The notes under the pieces: generated by a model
Told to the model about the DNA's origin: nothing
Database searches by the model: none
The model's input: the letters and a program-made list of their open reading frames with translations, nothing else
In this document: positions 1-10,273 of the stretch, in pieces
How the letters are laid out: each line of letters starts with the position of its first letter
How positions within the stretch are numbered: the stretch's first letter is position 1
Source: Fragilaria crotonensis
Taxonomy: Eukaryota > Bacillariophyta > Fragilariophyceae > Fragilariales > Fragilariaceae
Length of the DNA: 64,000 nt
Direction of reading: 5' to 3'
NCBI GenBank assembly: GCA_022925895.1
Contig: JAKSYS010000172.1
Coordinates: 32,860 to 96,859, forward strand
Program-made: the position numbers and the translations under genes

Positions 1-3000
1 CATAATACTCTCTTTCATTTTGTAACCCTGCTTTTCCAGAAACATGTGCACCCAAATGACGTTCGGCAAATAGTCGCTCGCTCCAACCACTTCTGCCTCG
101 GTGGAGCTCCTTGTGTTTAGTTTTTGCTTTCCCGACTTGCAGATCAAACCACCTGTTCCAAACGACAACAAACCACCTGTGTGACTTTTCATGTCGGGGT
201 GTACCGCATATGATGCGTCAACCCACGATCTGATCTTTGCGACGTCGTCGATTCCTATCGTGTACTTGTAATGCAGAGTCCCATTCAGGTACTCCAGCAC
301 GCGCCTTAGTTTCTCCCAGTCGTCCGTCGTGCTCCTCGACACACGCGTACAAAGGTAGATCACTGCCAGTAGTATATCCATGCGTGCTCTGATCGATACG
401 TAGAGGAGCTTCGCCACGACGCTGTGGAATACCTCGGCAGTCTTCCTGTCTAGCGGCGCAGCGTTGGGGTCGTCCTCGAATAAATCACGTCTCGCCGGAG
501 TGGCGGCTGACCTGCGTATATTCATACCTGATTCTGCGATTGCCTCTTCCAGATAGTCGCGCATGGTGATCTCTGCGGTTCCATTTTGCTTGTACACAAT
601 TTTCATGCCGAGAAAAATGTGCTCGCGCCCTCGGGTGACCGTCATCTTTCCGAACCGCTCCTCAATCTGCTCAATTATTTGTGATACCACGTTCGCATCG
701 ACGTGGGAAATTTTCATATCGTCCACGTACCATGCTATGGTGCACTGCTTTCCGTTAATGACCTTGTTCGCTATACATGGGTCGTATGGGTTCAGTACGA
801 AACCCATCTTTTGCAGGTGCGAGTAGAAGAGCTTGTACCATAGCAGTGCGGACTGTACGCAACCATAGATCGCTTTGATTAGCCTCACGTAAAGCACCTT
901 GACTCCGTTTTCGATCGTCACGAATGGAATGTATTTTGGATTCATCTCGCAGAGTATGTCCACCGATATTCTCGTGAACTTCATTATCACGTAGTCCTTC
1001 ATGTAGGCCTTCAGATAGGCGCCGGCGATATCGGATGTCCCAACGTCGCGCTGTTCGTGTGCATCAATTCCAACGGAGATCATAAGCGAGTCAGTGGCCA
1101 CGGTCGGGGAGGCCGTTTCCGATTTGTCATACAGTGATTTCTGCTTTCGCCCGTCAGCGACAGTTCTCCCTTTGAGCTTTCCACACCGTTTCTCTTTGAT
1201 AGTTGGAATTGCGCGAAGGGCTCCCGCCTTCTGCTCCTTGGTTAGAGTGTTCGGGTTGAGGGGCTCGTATACGTTCAAATCCTCGAACTGCGAAAACTCG
1301 GTCAGTAAGGCCTCCTCGGCTCTCCGGCCGTGCTTCTTTATTCCTGCATTTGCTGACATTTGCGTCATCGTGTGTCCTAGCACGACGTTGTCGCCGCCAG
1401 TCATGATGTGCTTGAAAATGTCGTAGTATAGCAATTGGGTCGGCGGGAAATATGATTTATTGCTGAAAGGCTCATCCATGGCGGCTCGGAATCGATGCGT
1501 GATCCTGTTGGACCTGTCTCGGAGGTCATATCGCACCCGTTGCGCTCCTTGGTTTGTACTGGTTGCACCGCCGACCAGGGATGGTGTTTCGTCAATGTCG
1601 TCGCCCTCGATTCCATCTGCTTCGTATCCGGCAGCGTCAGGGATGTCCTCAGGCTCCTCGATGTGAGCGTCGATGTCGTCCTCGGCGTCGACGGCGTCCT
1701 CGGCGATGTCATCTTCGATGCCATCTTGGCGTCCTTCGTCTCCATAGGCACCGTATTGGTAGTCGTCATCATCAGCACCATTGGTAGTGCGTCGCATCCC
1801 GTCGGCGCGTCGCCATCGTCGTGCGTCGGCGCCATCGGCTGCGTCGCGGTCCTCGGCAACGTCTGCGTCGTCGTCGGGCGGTGCTGCGTCGTGATCATGC
1901 TGTTGCTGGGGCATGGGCGCTCCTTGGTCCGGGACCGTGAGAACGGGGGGAGGAACATTGTAGGCAGCAGCGTCAGCATGCAGATCGGCGAGTTCGGAAG
2001 CGTCGACGGAGGAGAAATCGCCAGCGGCGAGGGGAGGGTCGGTGGGGACACGAGTGGGGCGGACGTAGTCCCGATCGTACTCATCGTCGGGGACGGGGTG
2101 GTCAGGGCGCCATTCGACGACGAGACCGGTCTCTTGGATAAGCGGCTGGTCTTCGAGTTTCGCGAGGGCCTCGACGCGAGCGATGGCCGTGTCAGTCATG
2201 GGGAGAACGGTCCATCGGTGGCGAGCGACGCGGAAACCAGAGGCAAGAGAGAGAAAAAAGTAGTCGCCTTGAGCATTACCGGTGGGGGTAAGGGCAATGG
2301 CGCCAAGGGTCCGCGCGCGAATGGTGTTGGACGGTTCATGGTTGTCGAACAGTTGCACGTATGATCCAAACTCCAGACGGAGGTGGTTGTAATCAGGGGG
2401 AGGGACACCCGTCACCAAGGAAAGGGGACTGAGAGACGCGGAGATGCCGTGGGCAGCAGGGAACATGTTGAGGCACCGGACGACATCGACAACCATGTGC
2501 TCGATCATAATTTTGGGGAGCCGCTGGAAAGGCAAACCGTGCACGCATGCACGGAGGCGCTCCTTGACAGTACGGATGGAACGCTCGACCTCCCCGACAT
2601 GACTGTCGGCGGGCACAATATCGACGCGAACAGGATGAATGTCGTCCCGGATGCATGCAAATTCGTGGTCGCCATGGATCGCGACGATGTTGAAACCTCG
2701 GGAGGTATACGTGCGGCAGACCGCAGTCAGCTCGTCCAGGATGGTGGAGCGTGTGCGGTCGGACACGAGACGTACCGTGCGAAAGAAAATGTTCCGGGAG
2801 ATGGTGTGGAAGAAAATGTGCCCCTGCACAAAGAAAAAATCCACACACAGGGTGACATCGCGGTGGTGGTCAAGCACGGAGGGGGGTAGAGCCACAGCAG
2901 TGAAGTTCGGGGCGCGCGGTGCAACACCGGCGCGCGTGGTCTTCCCTTTGAGGGTTGCAATGTCGGGACCGTAGATCGTGAGCGCACGCTTGGCATCCAG

Positions 3001-3957
3001 GGAAGTGACGGGGCAGTTCCGAATACATCCATTGTCGAGGATGCGCTGGAATTCGGCCTCGCTGGGGCGGCCGATGGCGCGGTAGAGCGTGCGTGCCATG
3101 TCGGCGTTCGCGATGTCGCGCCGACTAAAAAGTTTCTTCTGTTCCGCCACCGTGGACACCAGAGTATAGGCACCAACGTTATCGCTACTATTACTCGAAA
3201 AATATACGTAAAGCCCACACTCGTGCTCGACGAACTTCATGGTGGAACCATCGAGGCGGTGGACATGCATGGCAGGCTCGGCCGTCGTGTCCATCGTAAC
3301 ACGGCACACCTTGCGCACGTCGGCGAGCGAGAGGATATTCGCTATGGACGCCGGATTGAACCACACTGGTCCGAGGTTTGGGAAATCACCCATGAGCGTG
3401 GAGTCCTGGAAACCTCCGTTCGTAACCGCTCTGAGAGTACGGTCGCTCGGCCGAATGTTGGTGAGCATGTCGGGGTTCCGGAAAACCGAGATCGTAGATT
3501 GCGAGTCAAGCAATATCCACGATGGGTCGATTGCGGTTGTCCCCTGCGCCAACATGAGTCCGTACTGCAGGAGAGTGGTTCCAGAGGTGGTGCTGCCTGC
3601 CTGTTCGTCAGGACAGTCCGATGCGTAGTGTCCAGTGTTGTTGCACCTGTAGCACGTGATCCCTTCGTGCGTCACGCCGTTCGTGCCCGGCGTGCTGGTG
3701 GACCGCTGTGCAAAAGTCATGGCGCTTCCTTCGTTCGCGGTGCTCGTTTGGGCAGGCGTCGTGCCGGATTCACTGGCGACGACGCTGTTCCGGGCACGGT
3801 ACGTGGCGTTCACAGGCGTTCGGTAGTTCACGAGCAAGCTGTAGGCGGACGTGATATCGGTGGGATACTCATCCTTACCTTTACTGTACTGGTTCGCAAG
3901 GTCAGCCACCAAGGTTCCGTATCTCGTGGGGTCTGAGCCGAATAAGAGCGGCGGCTA
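1..3957 (-). CDS. Copia Pol with Gag C-terminus: knuckle, protease, integrase, RT, RNase H (partial)
   Basis: This frame is open from about 3957 to base 1. It was translated here in sample blocks and no stop was seen. It encodes the polyprotein that copies the element's RNA and integrates it. It starts with the end of Gag (GSDPTRYGTLVADL), then a CX2CX4HX4C zinc knuckle at 3613-3654. The protease follows with DSQS (Asp codon 3505-3507) in place of the usual DTG/DSG. The integrase core includes an Asp at 2839-2841. A very Asp/Glu-rich linker lies near 1600-1800. Reverse transcriptase has YVDD at 718-729, and RNase H has SSTEAE near 88-105. The frame is +1 relative to the upstream Gag frame. 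Because typical Gag sequence straddles the switch, an indel is likelier than programmed frameshifting. Confidence 0.88.
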
Positions 3958-4795
3958 GGGTGCAGTCACGTGCAATCTTTGCCCTTTCCTCGGCGGTGTA
4001 CATGGTTCCGTCGTCCTTGGTCTCTGGCGCGAGCTTCGGATTCAACACCAGCGTTCCGCCGTGGTACTCAATCGTGTCGGTGTGGCTCTTCATGGCCTCC
4101 AAGTAGCTGTCAGCGCTCTGTCCCTGCTGCTGTCTGCAGTTGAGGAATGCAGCGGTGGCGTCAAGCATGGAGATGTATCCGTTGTGTTTTGCATCGAACT
4201 GCATCGTGATTGCCTTGATGTTGTTGAGCAACCATTCGCAGTCGTCTTCTTTGGCGCTGGCTGCGTATCCATCCAGGGACTTCACCTTTGCCTTCATGGC
4301 TTCGCTGCACTGGCCCCAGATGACGGCCTGAAGCGCTGCCAGGTTGCCTCGTAGCACTCGTTTGCGCTTCGCATAGTCACGTATGTCCTCGTTCCAGATT
4401 GCGAGGTCAGTCTCATCTGCGTCTGGTCCAGGTCTCATGGGCTTCTCAAGTGTGGGGAGTTTCATCTCCGTGGCAAATAAGGTTGCAAGGTCCTCGGCAT
4501 ACTTGAGGTTCTTCTTCGCATACCCTTCGAGGGCTTCTACTGTCTTCGCGTACTGTCGCCGATCGGTCTGCTCGTCGTAACACTCGAACACGTTGCCGTT
4601 CATCTCGGTTGTCGTTCCTTTAAATCCTGTGCTTCTCGGTGGTCGGTGGCTTCCTCGCCCGCTTTGCTGGCCTCTGCCGCTTCTTCCGCTACGGTTCCGC
4701 TGTCCACCGCGTCCTGCTCTGCCTCCGCTTCGCCCTGTCTCTGTGGTCAAACCGCTCACGTTCGTATCTCCGGCTGTGCTGTTGTTGCTGCTCAT
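3902..4795 (-). CDS. Copia Gag, N-terminal part (297 aa)
   Basis: The frame begins MSSNNSTAGDT and has a low-complexity Gly/Arg/Ser segment (about residues 20-55). A helical Gag-type region follows with a 'Y L E A M K S H' stretch like the core of copia Gag proteins. It would form the retrotransposon capsid. The frame ends at a TGA at 3904-3902, but the conserved continuation of Gag and the zinc knuckle sit in the +1 frame. The two frames overlap only between about 3957 and 3902. The start codon overlaps the stop of the upstream ORF as TAATG. This copy probably makes a truncated Gag unless the shift is suppressed or is a sequence error. Confidence 0.8.
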   Translation of the reverse strand: MSSNNSTAGDTNVSGLTTETGRSGGRAGRGGQRNRSGRSGRGQQSGRGSHRPPRSTGFKGTTTEMNGNVFECYDEQTDRRQYAKTVEALEGYAKKNLKYAEDLATLFATEMKLPTLEKPMRPGPDADETDLAIWNEDIRDYAKRKRVLRGNLAALQAVIWGQCSEAMKAKVKSLDGYAASAKEDDCEWLLNNIKAITMQFDAKHNGYISMLDATAAFLNCRQQQGQSADSYLEAMKSHTDTIEYHGGTLVLNPKLAPETKDDGTMYTAEERAKIARDCTLAAALIRLRPHEIRNLGG

Positions 4796-5167
4796 TATGG
4801 TGGCGTCTGTATTTCCAGGTTGTTCGGGGCCCTCCAGGTGTTTGTTCCGTTGTCGGTGCGTATGTGCACTTGGTCGGGTATGATCTTCGTCACAGTGGCC
4901 AGTCGTTCCTTCTCCTCAGTCCAAGATATCCCTGCGGTTGCGGGCTTTCTGACTTTGTTGATGATTCGCACGCGGTCGCCTCTTCTGAATCCGTAGGGCA
5001 CTTGCGCGTGGCCTTCCTGCCTGCGCCCTTCAGCGGTCCCTGGGGATGCTGCGTGCCCCTTTGCCAGTTCTGTTCGCCCGCTCTAGCGCAGTTACAATTT
5101 CTGCCTCTCTGATCTTGAGTACTCGTAGTTCAGCTATGAGTTCGTCAACTGATCTCTCTTCTTCCAT
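4795..5167 (-). CDS. Small N-terminal ORF of copia A (coiled coil plus GDRVRI domain), frame broken
   Basis: The ATG at 5167-5165 opens a Glu/Leu-rich coiled-coil start (MEEERSVDELIAELRVLK). After about 40 codons this frame meets TGA, while an adjacent frame continues through GFRRGDRVRIINKV and ends at a TAA at 4797-4795 that overlaps the Gag ATG. A single-base change near a GGGG run would join the halves. A coiled coil followed by a small beta-rich 'GDRVRI ... TDNG' domain precedes Gag in copia elements I recall from diatoms. Its role is not known to me. The overlap suggests re-initiation, or that this piece is really the start of Gag. Confidence 0.55.
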
Positions 5168-5725
5168 CTAGTTCGAACCTTTCTCGAAACAATGTTGCAA
5201 AAGTAGATCTTCCTGGATATACGTGGAGCGTTTAACTCGGTATAGTCTATCCCCAGGAGATCAACCGATGTTGAAAAATAGTCGGAAGTTGCAAAACAAA
5301 CTTCGGTCGTACTTAACAGGATTGTTTCGAGAAAGTGATCTCGTGCACAATCCTTTACTTTCTACTTTAGGCTTTCGCTTCGTTTCGGCCACATGTCCCT
5401 TTACTACGTCTGCCCACGTGGTTCTACTGGCGTGGTCTTTACCGCTTACTTCGTCCAAAGGCGACGTGTTGCGAGCAGGCGCGGAATCATGTGCATCGAT
5501 TCGTTTTTCTTCAACAGACATTTGTCAACAAAAGCGTGGTCAATTTGTCCTTGTCCACATTCGCCTCCCCTTGATGATGTTGTTGATGTGCCCAAAGTAC
5601 TTGGTGAGGCACTACAAAGACCATGATGATCCCTTGTCGAGGACGCCATTCTTGCGACATCATTATCACTATTATTACCATCCAATACAAACAAAGCCCT
5701 GCTATTTTTGGTGATTGCACTTGAA
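5168..5725. other. Non-coding stretch between copia A and the hAT fragment
   Basis: This presumably holds the 5' leader and possibly the 5' LTR of copia A, but no second LTR copy is available to confirm it. A 15-bp perfect inverted repeat (CTTTCTCGAAACAAT at 5179-5193 and its complement at 5321-5335) brackets 127 bp. No convincing gene was seen. Confidence 0.4.
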
Positions 5726-6685
5726 TCACTGCAAACACCACGCTGCCCCCTGAGTTGTCATCCACTCTGGGATGCAAATTGATTTCATCTCGGCCAATGC
5801 CTTCTTAAATGGCCGACAATTCTTCAAATGCCACTTCACCTTCTCGCTCTTTGTATGGTGCTTGACAAGCATGCCGCATGATTTGCATCGAGTTTGAAGT
5901 TCCATATGTTGGTCTTCCTCATTGGAAAGAAACTGCCAGCACTGATCTGGTCGCCTCCCGCCAGCTGATCGCTTCTTGACTTGTTTGTCTCCTGAAGGAA
6001 CTTGTTGGAGGACTGCACTGTTGTTGCTACCACGCTGAACAAACTGTTGTTCTGCTGGCTGCTGGCGTGCTCCTCCTTCACCAAAGGATCTTGTTGTCCC
6101 CTTTCCTGCAATGCTTTCCGGTGTTGTCTCACAATCCTCCTCATCGGTACCAGTATTACAATTACTATCCTCCATCGCAAAGTAATTGTCATCCTTGTCA
6201 GTGTAGTTCTTGATTACACAAAAATCAAGAGTATTTGCTTCCTCAATTGATGCATAGCATGCTAATTTAGGGTAATTGCCCGTTGAACATTCGTGATAAT
6301 CTTCCTTCCCATCGCCATCTTTGCTGCTGTCCTCCTTCTTTTCATTTTTGTCAGCACTCTGCATAGCATTCATCCCTTTCCTTTTCTTGCCGCTTGATCC
6401 ATCTTCAGCGTCACAAATGAGCCTTTTCCTCGTGTCTTCATTCGTTGCAACAGAAAGATTATGATGGAATTCAATGGTTCTACCTCTGACATCGGCATCT
6501 GCTGCTGGTGCAGCATTTATAATCTTGCTGCTGGAGTCGTCTTGAGCATCTGCCTTGTTTGCCACACCTTTTGGCTTGAGACTGCTGTCTGCATCATTGC
6601 TGCCGCAGTTTTTATTGTCATAAGAAGGGATAGATGCTACACCTGCAGCCAATGGTGCCGATCCACGGGCACTGCCAGACATCAT
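5726..6685 (-). CDS. BED-type zinc-finger protein, N-terminal part of a hAT-like transposase
   Basis: The ATG chosen is at 6685 because sequence further upstream is antisense to the hAT fragment on the other strand. The protein is about 319 aa. The first two thirds are low-complexity, rich in Asp/Ser/Lys, with a GKKRKG basic patch. A C-terminal BED-like finger follows: an aromatic start (CWQFL), then CKSCG, and H..KNC at the end (C-X2-C...H-X4-C). BED fingers bind DNA in hAT transposases. The frame stops just after the finger with no catalytic domain, so this is a truncated transposase or a domesticated finger. The matching hAT C-terminus lies immediately next door on the opposite strand. Confidence 0.6.
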   Translation of the reverse strand: MMSGSARGSAPLAAGVASIPSYDNKNCGSNDADSSLKPKGVANKADAQDDSSSKIINAAPAADADVRGRTIEFHHNLSVATNEDTRKRLICDAEDGSSGKKRKGMNAMQSADKNEKKEDSSKDGDGKEDYHECSTGNYPKLACYASIEEANTLDFCVIKNYTDKDDNYFAMEDSNCNTGTDEEDCETTPESIAGKGTTRSFGEGGARQQPAEQQFVQRGSNNSAVLQQVPSGDKQVKKRSAGGRRPDQCWQFLSNEEDQHMELQTRCKSCGMLVKHHTKSEKVKWHLKNCRPFKKALAEMKSICIPEWMTTQGAAWCLQ

Positions 6686-6693
6686 GATGACGC

Positions 6694-7200
6694 TTGAAGC
6701 TATCACACTGGGAGGAGGCCATTGTCTTCTCCAATGTTGCCGAGCGAGGCATGGACAACAATGCTGCTGAGGATATTCCGCCACCAGTGCTACCTTTAGA
6801 GCTCTGTGCAATGTCCCACCGTGATTTTGGAGTTCTCCTAGAGAAGCAGGGTGCTTGTCTGAGTCAAATGTTTACAACAAGCCAAGAGATTGAAATGATA
6901 GATGAACAGTTTCGCAATCTGAAGCTTGCCTATCGTGAGGAAGCTGGGATCAAAAATTCATTGGATGCTTTTCCGGGTGTACAATCAATGAAAGAATGCT
7001 GGAGTCCACTGGGTGAGTCCTACAATTTGTTGCATACATTCTGCGGAGGGATTGCAACAGTATTGCCTGGAACGAGTTCAGTTGAAGCAGATTTTTCAGC
7101 CATCAACTGGATAAAGGATAAAAATTCGCAAAGGATGACTGATTTCTCCCTTGAAAGCATCTTGCATTGCAAACAAAGGATTTGTTTGGCAGATGTTTGA
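6694..7200 (+). pseudogene. hAT transposase C-terminal (dimerisation) fragment
   Basis: The open frame has only a TTG at its 5' end and no proper start. From about 6745 it reads PPPVLPLELCAM, and then near the end FCGGIATVLPGTSSVEADFS and TDFSLESILHCKQ. This is the typical hAT C-terminal dimerisation region (hATC) with the 'SSVEADFS' signature. The catalytic RNase H-like core is absent. The fragment sits head to head with the BED-finger ORF and is separated from it by about 10 bp. That order cannot come from one intact element without inversion. It is probably inert. Confidence 0.65.
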
Positions 7201-7484
7201 AATAAGCTGCTGAACACATAGCTAAGACTCCAATCAGTTTAGTAATTAAAGTCTACTTTGATCCTTCATCTCTTCGGTGCAGTGTGCATTCCCTCGTCCC
7301 ACCATGTCCTACGTCGTCTCCCATGTACGGTCGGGTTAGGGTTTACTCTTCCTGGTACAATTCTACGCAGGCTGCAAATACCCTCAAATAAGCCCTCATT
7401 AAATCGCCCTCATTTAGCTATTTGAGTGCAAATGAGGACATGTACTCAAATATGGAACCCTGGTACAGGGGTTGTTTACACCAG
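7201..7484. other. AT-rich non-coding stretch
   Basis: No gene is recognisable. Short repeats of CCTCATT/AATGAGG and CTCAAATA occur near 7380-7450. The stretch leads into the tandem array at 7485. Confidence 0.4.
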
Positions 7485-7712
7485 TAATTAGATGGCTAAA
7501 TTAATCTTCAGTTCATGTTGACCTAATAATTAGATGGCTAAACTAATCTTCAGTTCATGTTGACCTAATAATTAGATGGCTAAATTAATCTTCAGTTTAA
7601 CCAGTTCATGTTGACCTAATAATTAGATGGCTAAATTAATCTTCAGTTTAACCAGTTCATGTTGACCTAGTAATTAGATGGCTAAATTAATCTAAGTTCT
7701 TGTTGACCTTCC
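7485..7712. repeat. Tandem repeat, five copies, 42- and 51-bp periods
   Basis: TAATTAGATGGCTAAA recurs at 7485, 7527, 7569, 7620 and 7671. The first two periods are 42 bp. The last two are 51 bp because of a 9-bp insertion (CAGTTTAAC type). The copies are nearly identical. The array lies about 190 bp upstream of the first ankyrin-kinase copy. Confidence 0.93.
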
Positions 7713-7902
7713 TTGGGTAGTCATTAAGTGCACTGCGACGACCTACAAAGACAGGGTTCAGTACAGTGCGAGTGAACCAGAATCTTGCTCTCTCTACGGG
7801 ATTCCAGCATCTCCGTCAGAGAATAGCGCAAACATTACAAGCGCCGCTTGAATCGACATCCTTTTGCGACACATCAACATTGCATTACGATCGACAATTG
7901 CC

Positions 7903-9300
7903 ATGAATTTTAGGCATATCTTTTCATCCAGGGGATCAATACTTTTCGAATATGCCTCCGCTGGTAATATCCACGAGGTTCGTCAAATGTTGGAACGAGG
8001 GGCAAATGTGAACTTCAGACACCATGGAACTGGCAGCACACCTCTCATTGCCGCGAGCTGGAGTGATTCAATCAGAGTCGTTCGTACTTTACTGAGGCAA
8101 GAAGGAGTGGATGTGAATGTCAGGGATAATGACGGCGACACAGCTCTCATTTTCGCAAGCTGTTTGGGCCATTTGAGAGTAGTTCGTGTTTTATTGAATC
8201 ACGACGATTTGGCTGTGAATCTGCGGAACAATACTGGCCGAACAGCTCTCATCCAGGCAAGCTGTCATGACAACTGGGAAGTAGTTCGTGCGTTATTGAA
8301 CCACCCAGCGGTGAATGCTAATGCCACGGATAATGATGGCTTTTCAGCTCTAATCCACGCAAGCCATAAGGGCCACTTGGGAGTGGTTCGGGCTTTTTGG
8401 ATCCTTTATTGGATCACGGGAGGGTGCATGTGAATCTTCAGGATGGCTATGGCTTGTCCGCTCTCATCTACGCATGCGTTCATGGCCATTTGAATGTGGT
8501 GCAGGCTTTGTTGGATCACCCAGGGCTGGAGGTGAATATTAAGGATCGCGATGGCTTTTCAGCTCTCATGTACGCGTGCTTTCATGGCCATTTGGAAGTG
8601 GTTCGTGCCTTGTTGAATCACGATGAGGTTGATGTAAATATCGAGAACAACAATGGCAGCACAGCTCTAGATGTGGCTCGGGGCTGTGGAGAAGATGATG
8701 TTGCACTTCTTTTGGAGGAACACTTACGCACATAACACAGGCGTCGTGACTAGGAGGTGTGGCGTTTTGCACTGGAACGCCTGCAGGAAGTGGGGCTGGG
8801 CAGCGATTGACAGGCGACCCCCGTCGTCGAAAGGAGAACAAAGCAACCTTCTCCAAGTGATTAATACAACCTCAGGTGATCCTGCAGAATTGTCCTTGGA
8901 TGGCATCTTGCGATGCATCAAGAAGGACCACGAACTAGGATCCGGTGCCTTTGTTCATGCTTGCTTAAGGTGTGATGGCCGCCTTCCAAAGGAGTTCCTT
9001 CTCACTTTGATATTGTCCCATCAAGGAAATTGAGGAATCGCTGAGGTGGAATTGTTGGTGAGTTCTGTGGTGAGTGTTTTCGTTACAGGGAAAAATGATC
9101 CTCCTTCTTCAGAACTCGGACACTGTCTAACGGCTCATTTTGTACAACATCGCCAGACTCTCAAGAGATTCCGACATCCCAACATTATTGTCTTGTATGG
9201 CTACAGTTTAAATGCCAACAGTACACAGCAGTGTTTGGTGTATGAATATGCCGCGAACACCTGACTCGCTGACTTCAGCCCGCTTGTCTGCAGGTTGTTG
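7903..9300 (+). pseudogene. Ankyrin-kinase family copy 1, decayed
   Basis: The ATG at 7903 opens about five ankyrin repeats. An insertion of about 10 bp near 8393-8405 shifts the frame, and the repeats resume (about 8410-8735). The linker and glycine loop follow in a further frame (KDHELGSGAFVHA). The VAVK-type lysine strand is lost (LLTLI where relatives have FAVKMI). The family intron is recognisable at 9058-9156 (GTGAGT...CGCCAG, branch TCTAAC), followed by TLKRFRHPNIIVLYGY. After YEYAAN the frame stops, and the rest of the kinase, the RING and the C-terminus are deleted into the family 3' flank (from about 9360). It is a clear pseudogene that keeps the domain order of its relatives. Confidence 0.85.
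9058..9156 (+). other. Family intron in pseudogene copy 1
   Basis: The 99-nt interval starts GTGAGT and ends CAG. TGTCTAAC about 25-30 nt before the end serves as a branch point. It sits at the same alphaC-helix position as the introns in the other kinase copies. Confidence 0.75.
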
Positions 9301-10133
9301 ACTGTCCATCATGTTCTTGTTGGCAAGAGCCGTTTACGTCGTTCACATTGGACGGTGCATAGATGCCAGCACTAGTACTCAAATTGTATGCCCACCATGT
9401 CCGCCCGAGAGTAGCCTTTAGGGCCCTAAAAATATACTACGTAGTACATGTTTTCATTTCATTGATATGTCTGCTAATACATGAAGAGCACATAGGCACA
9501 AGGCTACCAAATCATGTAGTTTATGTAATGCTTCGGCCCAAACGACCAAGCACGTTGTCATCGCCTTCGATAAATTCGACGATGCGGACGACTCCATTTT
9601 CGATCATGTGAGTGCTCTCTGCTTATTATTCGATAGATCGTGACAAATATAGCGCGGTTTTCACCTTTCATGTTGGCTCGGCACAGTTACGTTGTTTCTA
9701 GTATTACACGCTGTCCTCAGCCTCCAGCTCAAATTAAATCAGGATGTCGCTAGGGCAACCAAAGACTACGAACTACATCAAGGGATGATTTTCAATGAAA
9801 CAATGCAATCAATAGGCAAGAAACATCTGCTGCGCGGTGGTGTGTGGCGCACAATGGTAGTGAACGACCGTATTTGAAAATCTCAAGATTGAGTGCACTG
9901 TGTACACACCGTGTGCAAACTCATCACACACCACAAATATCAGATTCTGTAATGATTCGTTTGATTTTTTGATGCTCCGGCGTCATCTGCCAGCGCCTGT
10001 GGCAGCAAAAGTAAGAATAAAGTGCCTCTTGACCGTATGAGAAACTGTACCACCCAGCAACGAGACAACGAACTGCAGGAACGGAAATGGCAAGAACACC
10101 TCACATGTTCATATCCGCGAATCGTCCTCTTCT
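9301..10133. other. Family 3' flank with antisense PP2C-like remnant
   Basis: The stretch from about 9361 matches, with divergence, the DNA after the full copy at 37.3-41.7 kb (compare 9365-9440 with 41690-41770, and 9640-9690 with 41965-42020). On the minus strand near 9530-9690 there is a decayed match to the PP2C-like C-terminus found at 41846-42127. No intact gene is present. Confidence 0.5.
10129..10133. repeat. Target-site duplication CTTCT, left copy
   Basis: CTTCT directly precedes the left LTR and is repeated at 15674-15678 directly after the right LTR. A 5-bp duplication is normal for copia integration. Confidence 0.9.
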
Positions 10134-10273
10134 TGTTAAAGAGGTAGATGTCGTTAAAACGATGAGCTACATAAATTATGATTGACTCGATATTTGAGTG
10201 GACCTGGGCTCGGTCATTGGAATGCTATGACCTTCCGGGTTACCCGACTGCGGGGTGCCCGGGTATAATAACA
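10134..10273 (-). repeat. Copia B 3' LTR (140 bp)
   Basis: It begins TGTTAAAGAGG and ends ATAATAACA on the plus strand. No difference was seen from the copy at 15534-15673. The RNase H reading frame ends inside it at 10176. The purine-rich GGTGAGGGTG on the minus strand just upstream may be the polypurine tract. Confidence 0.95.

Larger units (their letters stand above)
1..5167 (-). mobile_element. Ty1/copia LTR retrotransposon A, cut by the window edge
   Basis: On the minus strand the order is a short N-terminal ORF, Gag with a CCHC knuckle, protease, integrase, reverse transcriptase and RNase H. Integrase before RT is the copia order. The RNase H block runs off base 1, so the 3' end and 3' LTR are outside the window. 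No 5' LTR could be recognised upstream of 5167 because no second copy is available for comparison. The DSQS protease motif and the small GDRVRI-type N-terminal ORF recall copia elements described from diatoms. That assignment is from memory of the family, not a search. Confidence 0.9.

Noticed and set aside
1495-2364. 289-codon plus-strand frame
   Set aside because: It is antisense to the Asp-rich linker and integrase part of copia A Pol. Its Val/Gly/Ser-rich content is a shadow of the GAY/GAR codons on the other strand.
3902-3957. Programmed +1 frameshift between Gag and Pol in copia A
   Set aside because: Typical Gag sequence continues across the switch into the second frame, and no obvious shift signal was seen. 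A simple indel explains it better. It is kept as a low-interest possibility only.
4793-4797. TAATG overlap as a sign of a prokaryotic operon
   Set aside because: The surrounding genes are retrotransposon ORFs in DNA with spliceosomal introns. Nothing else is prokaryotic.
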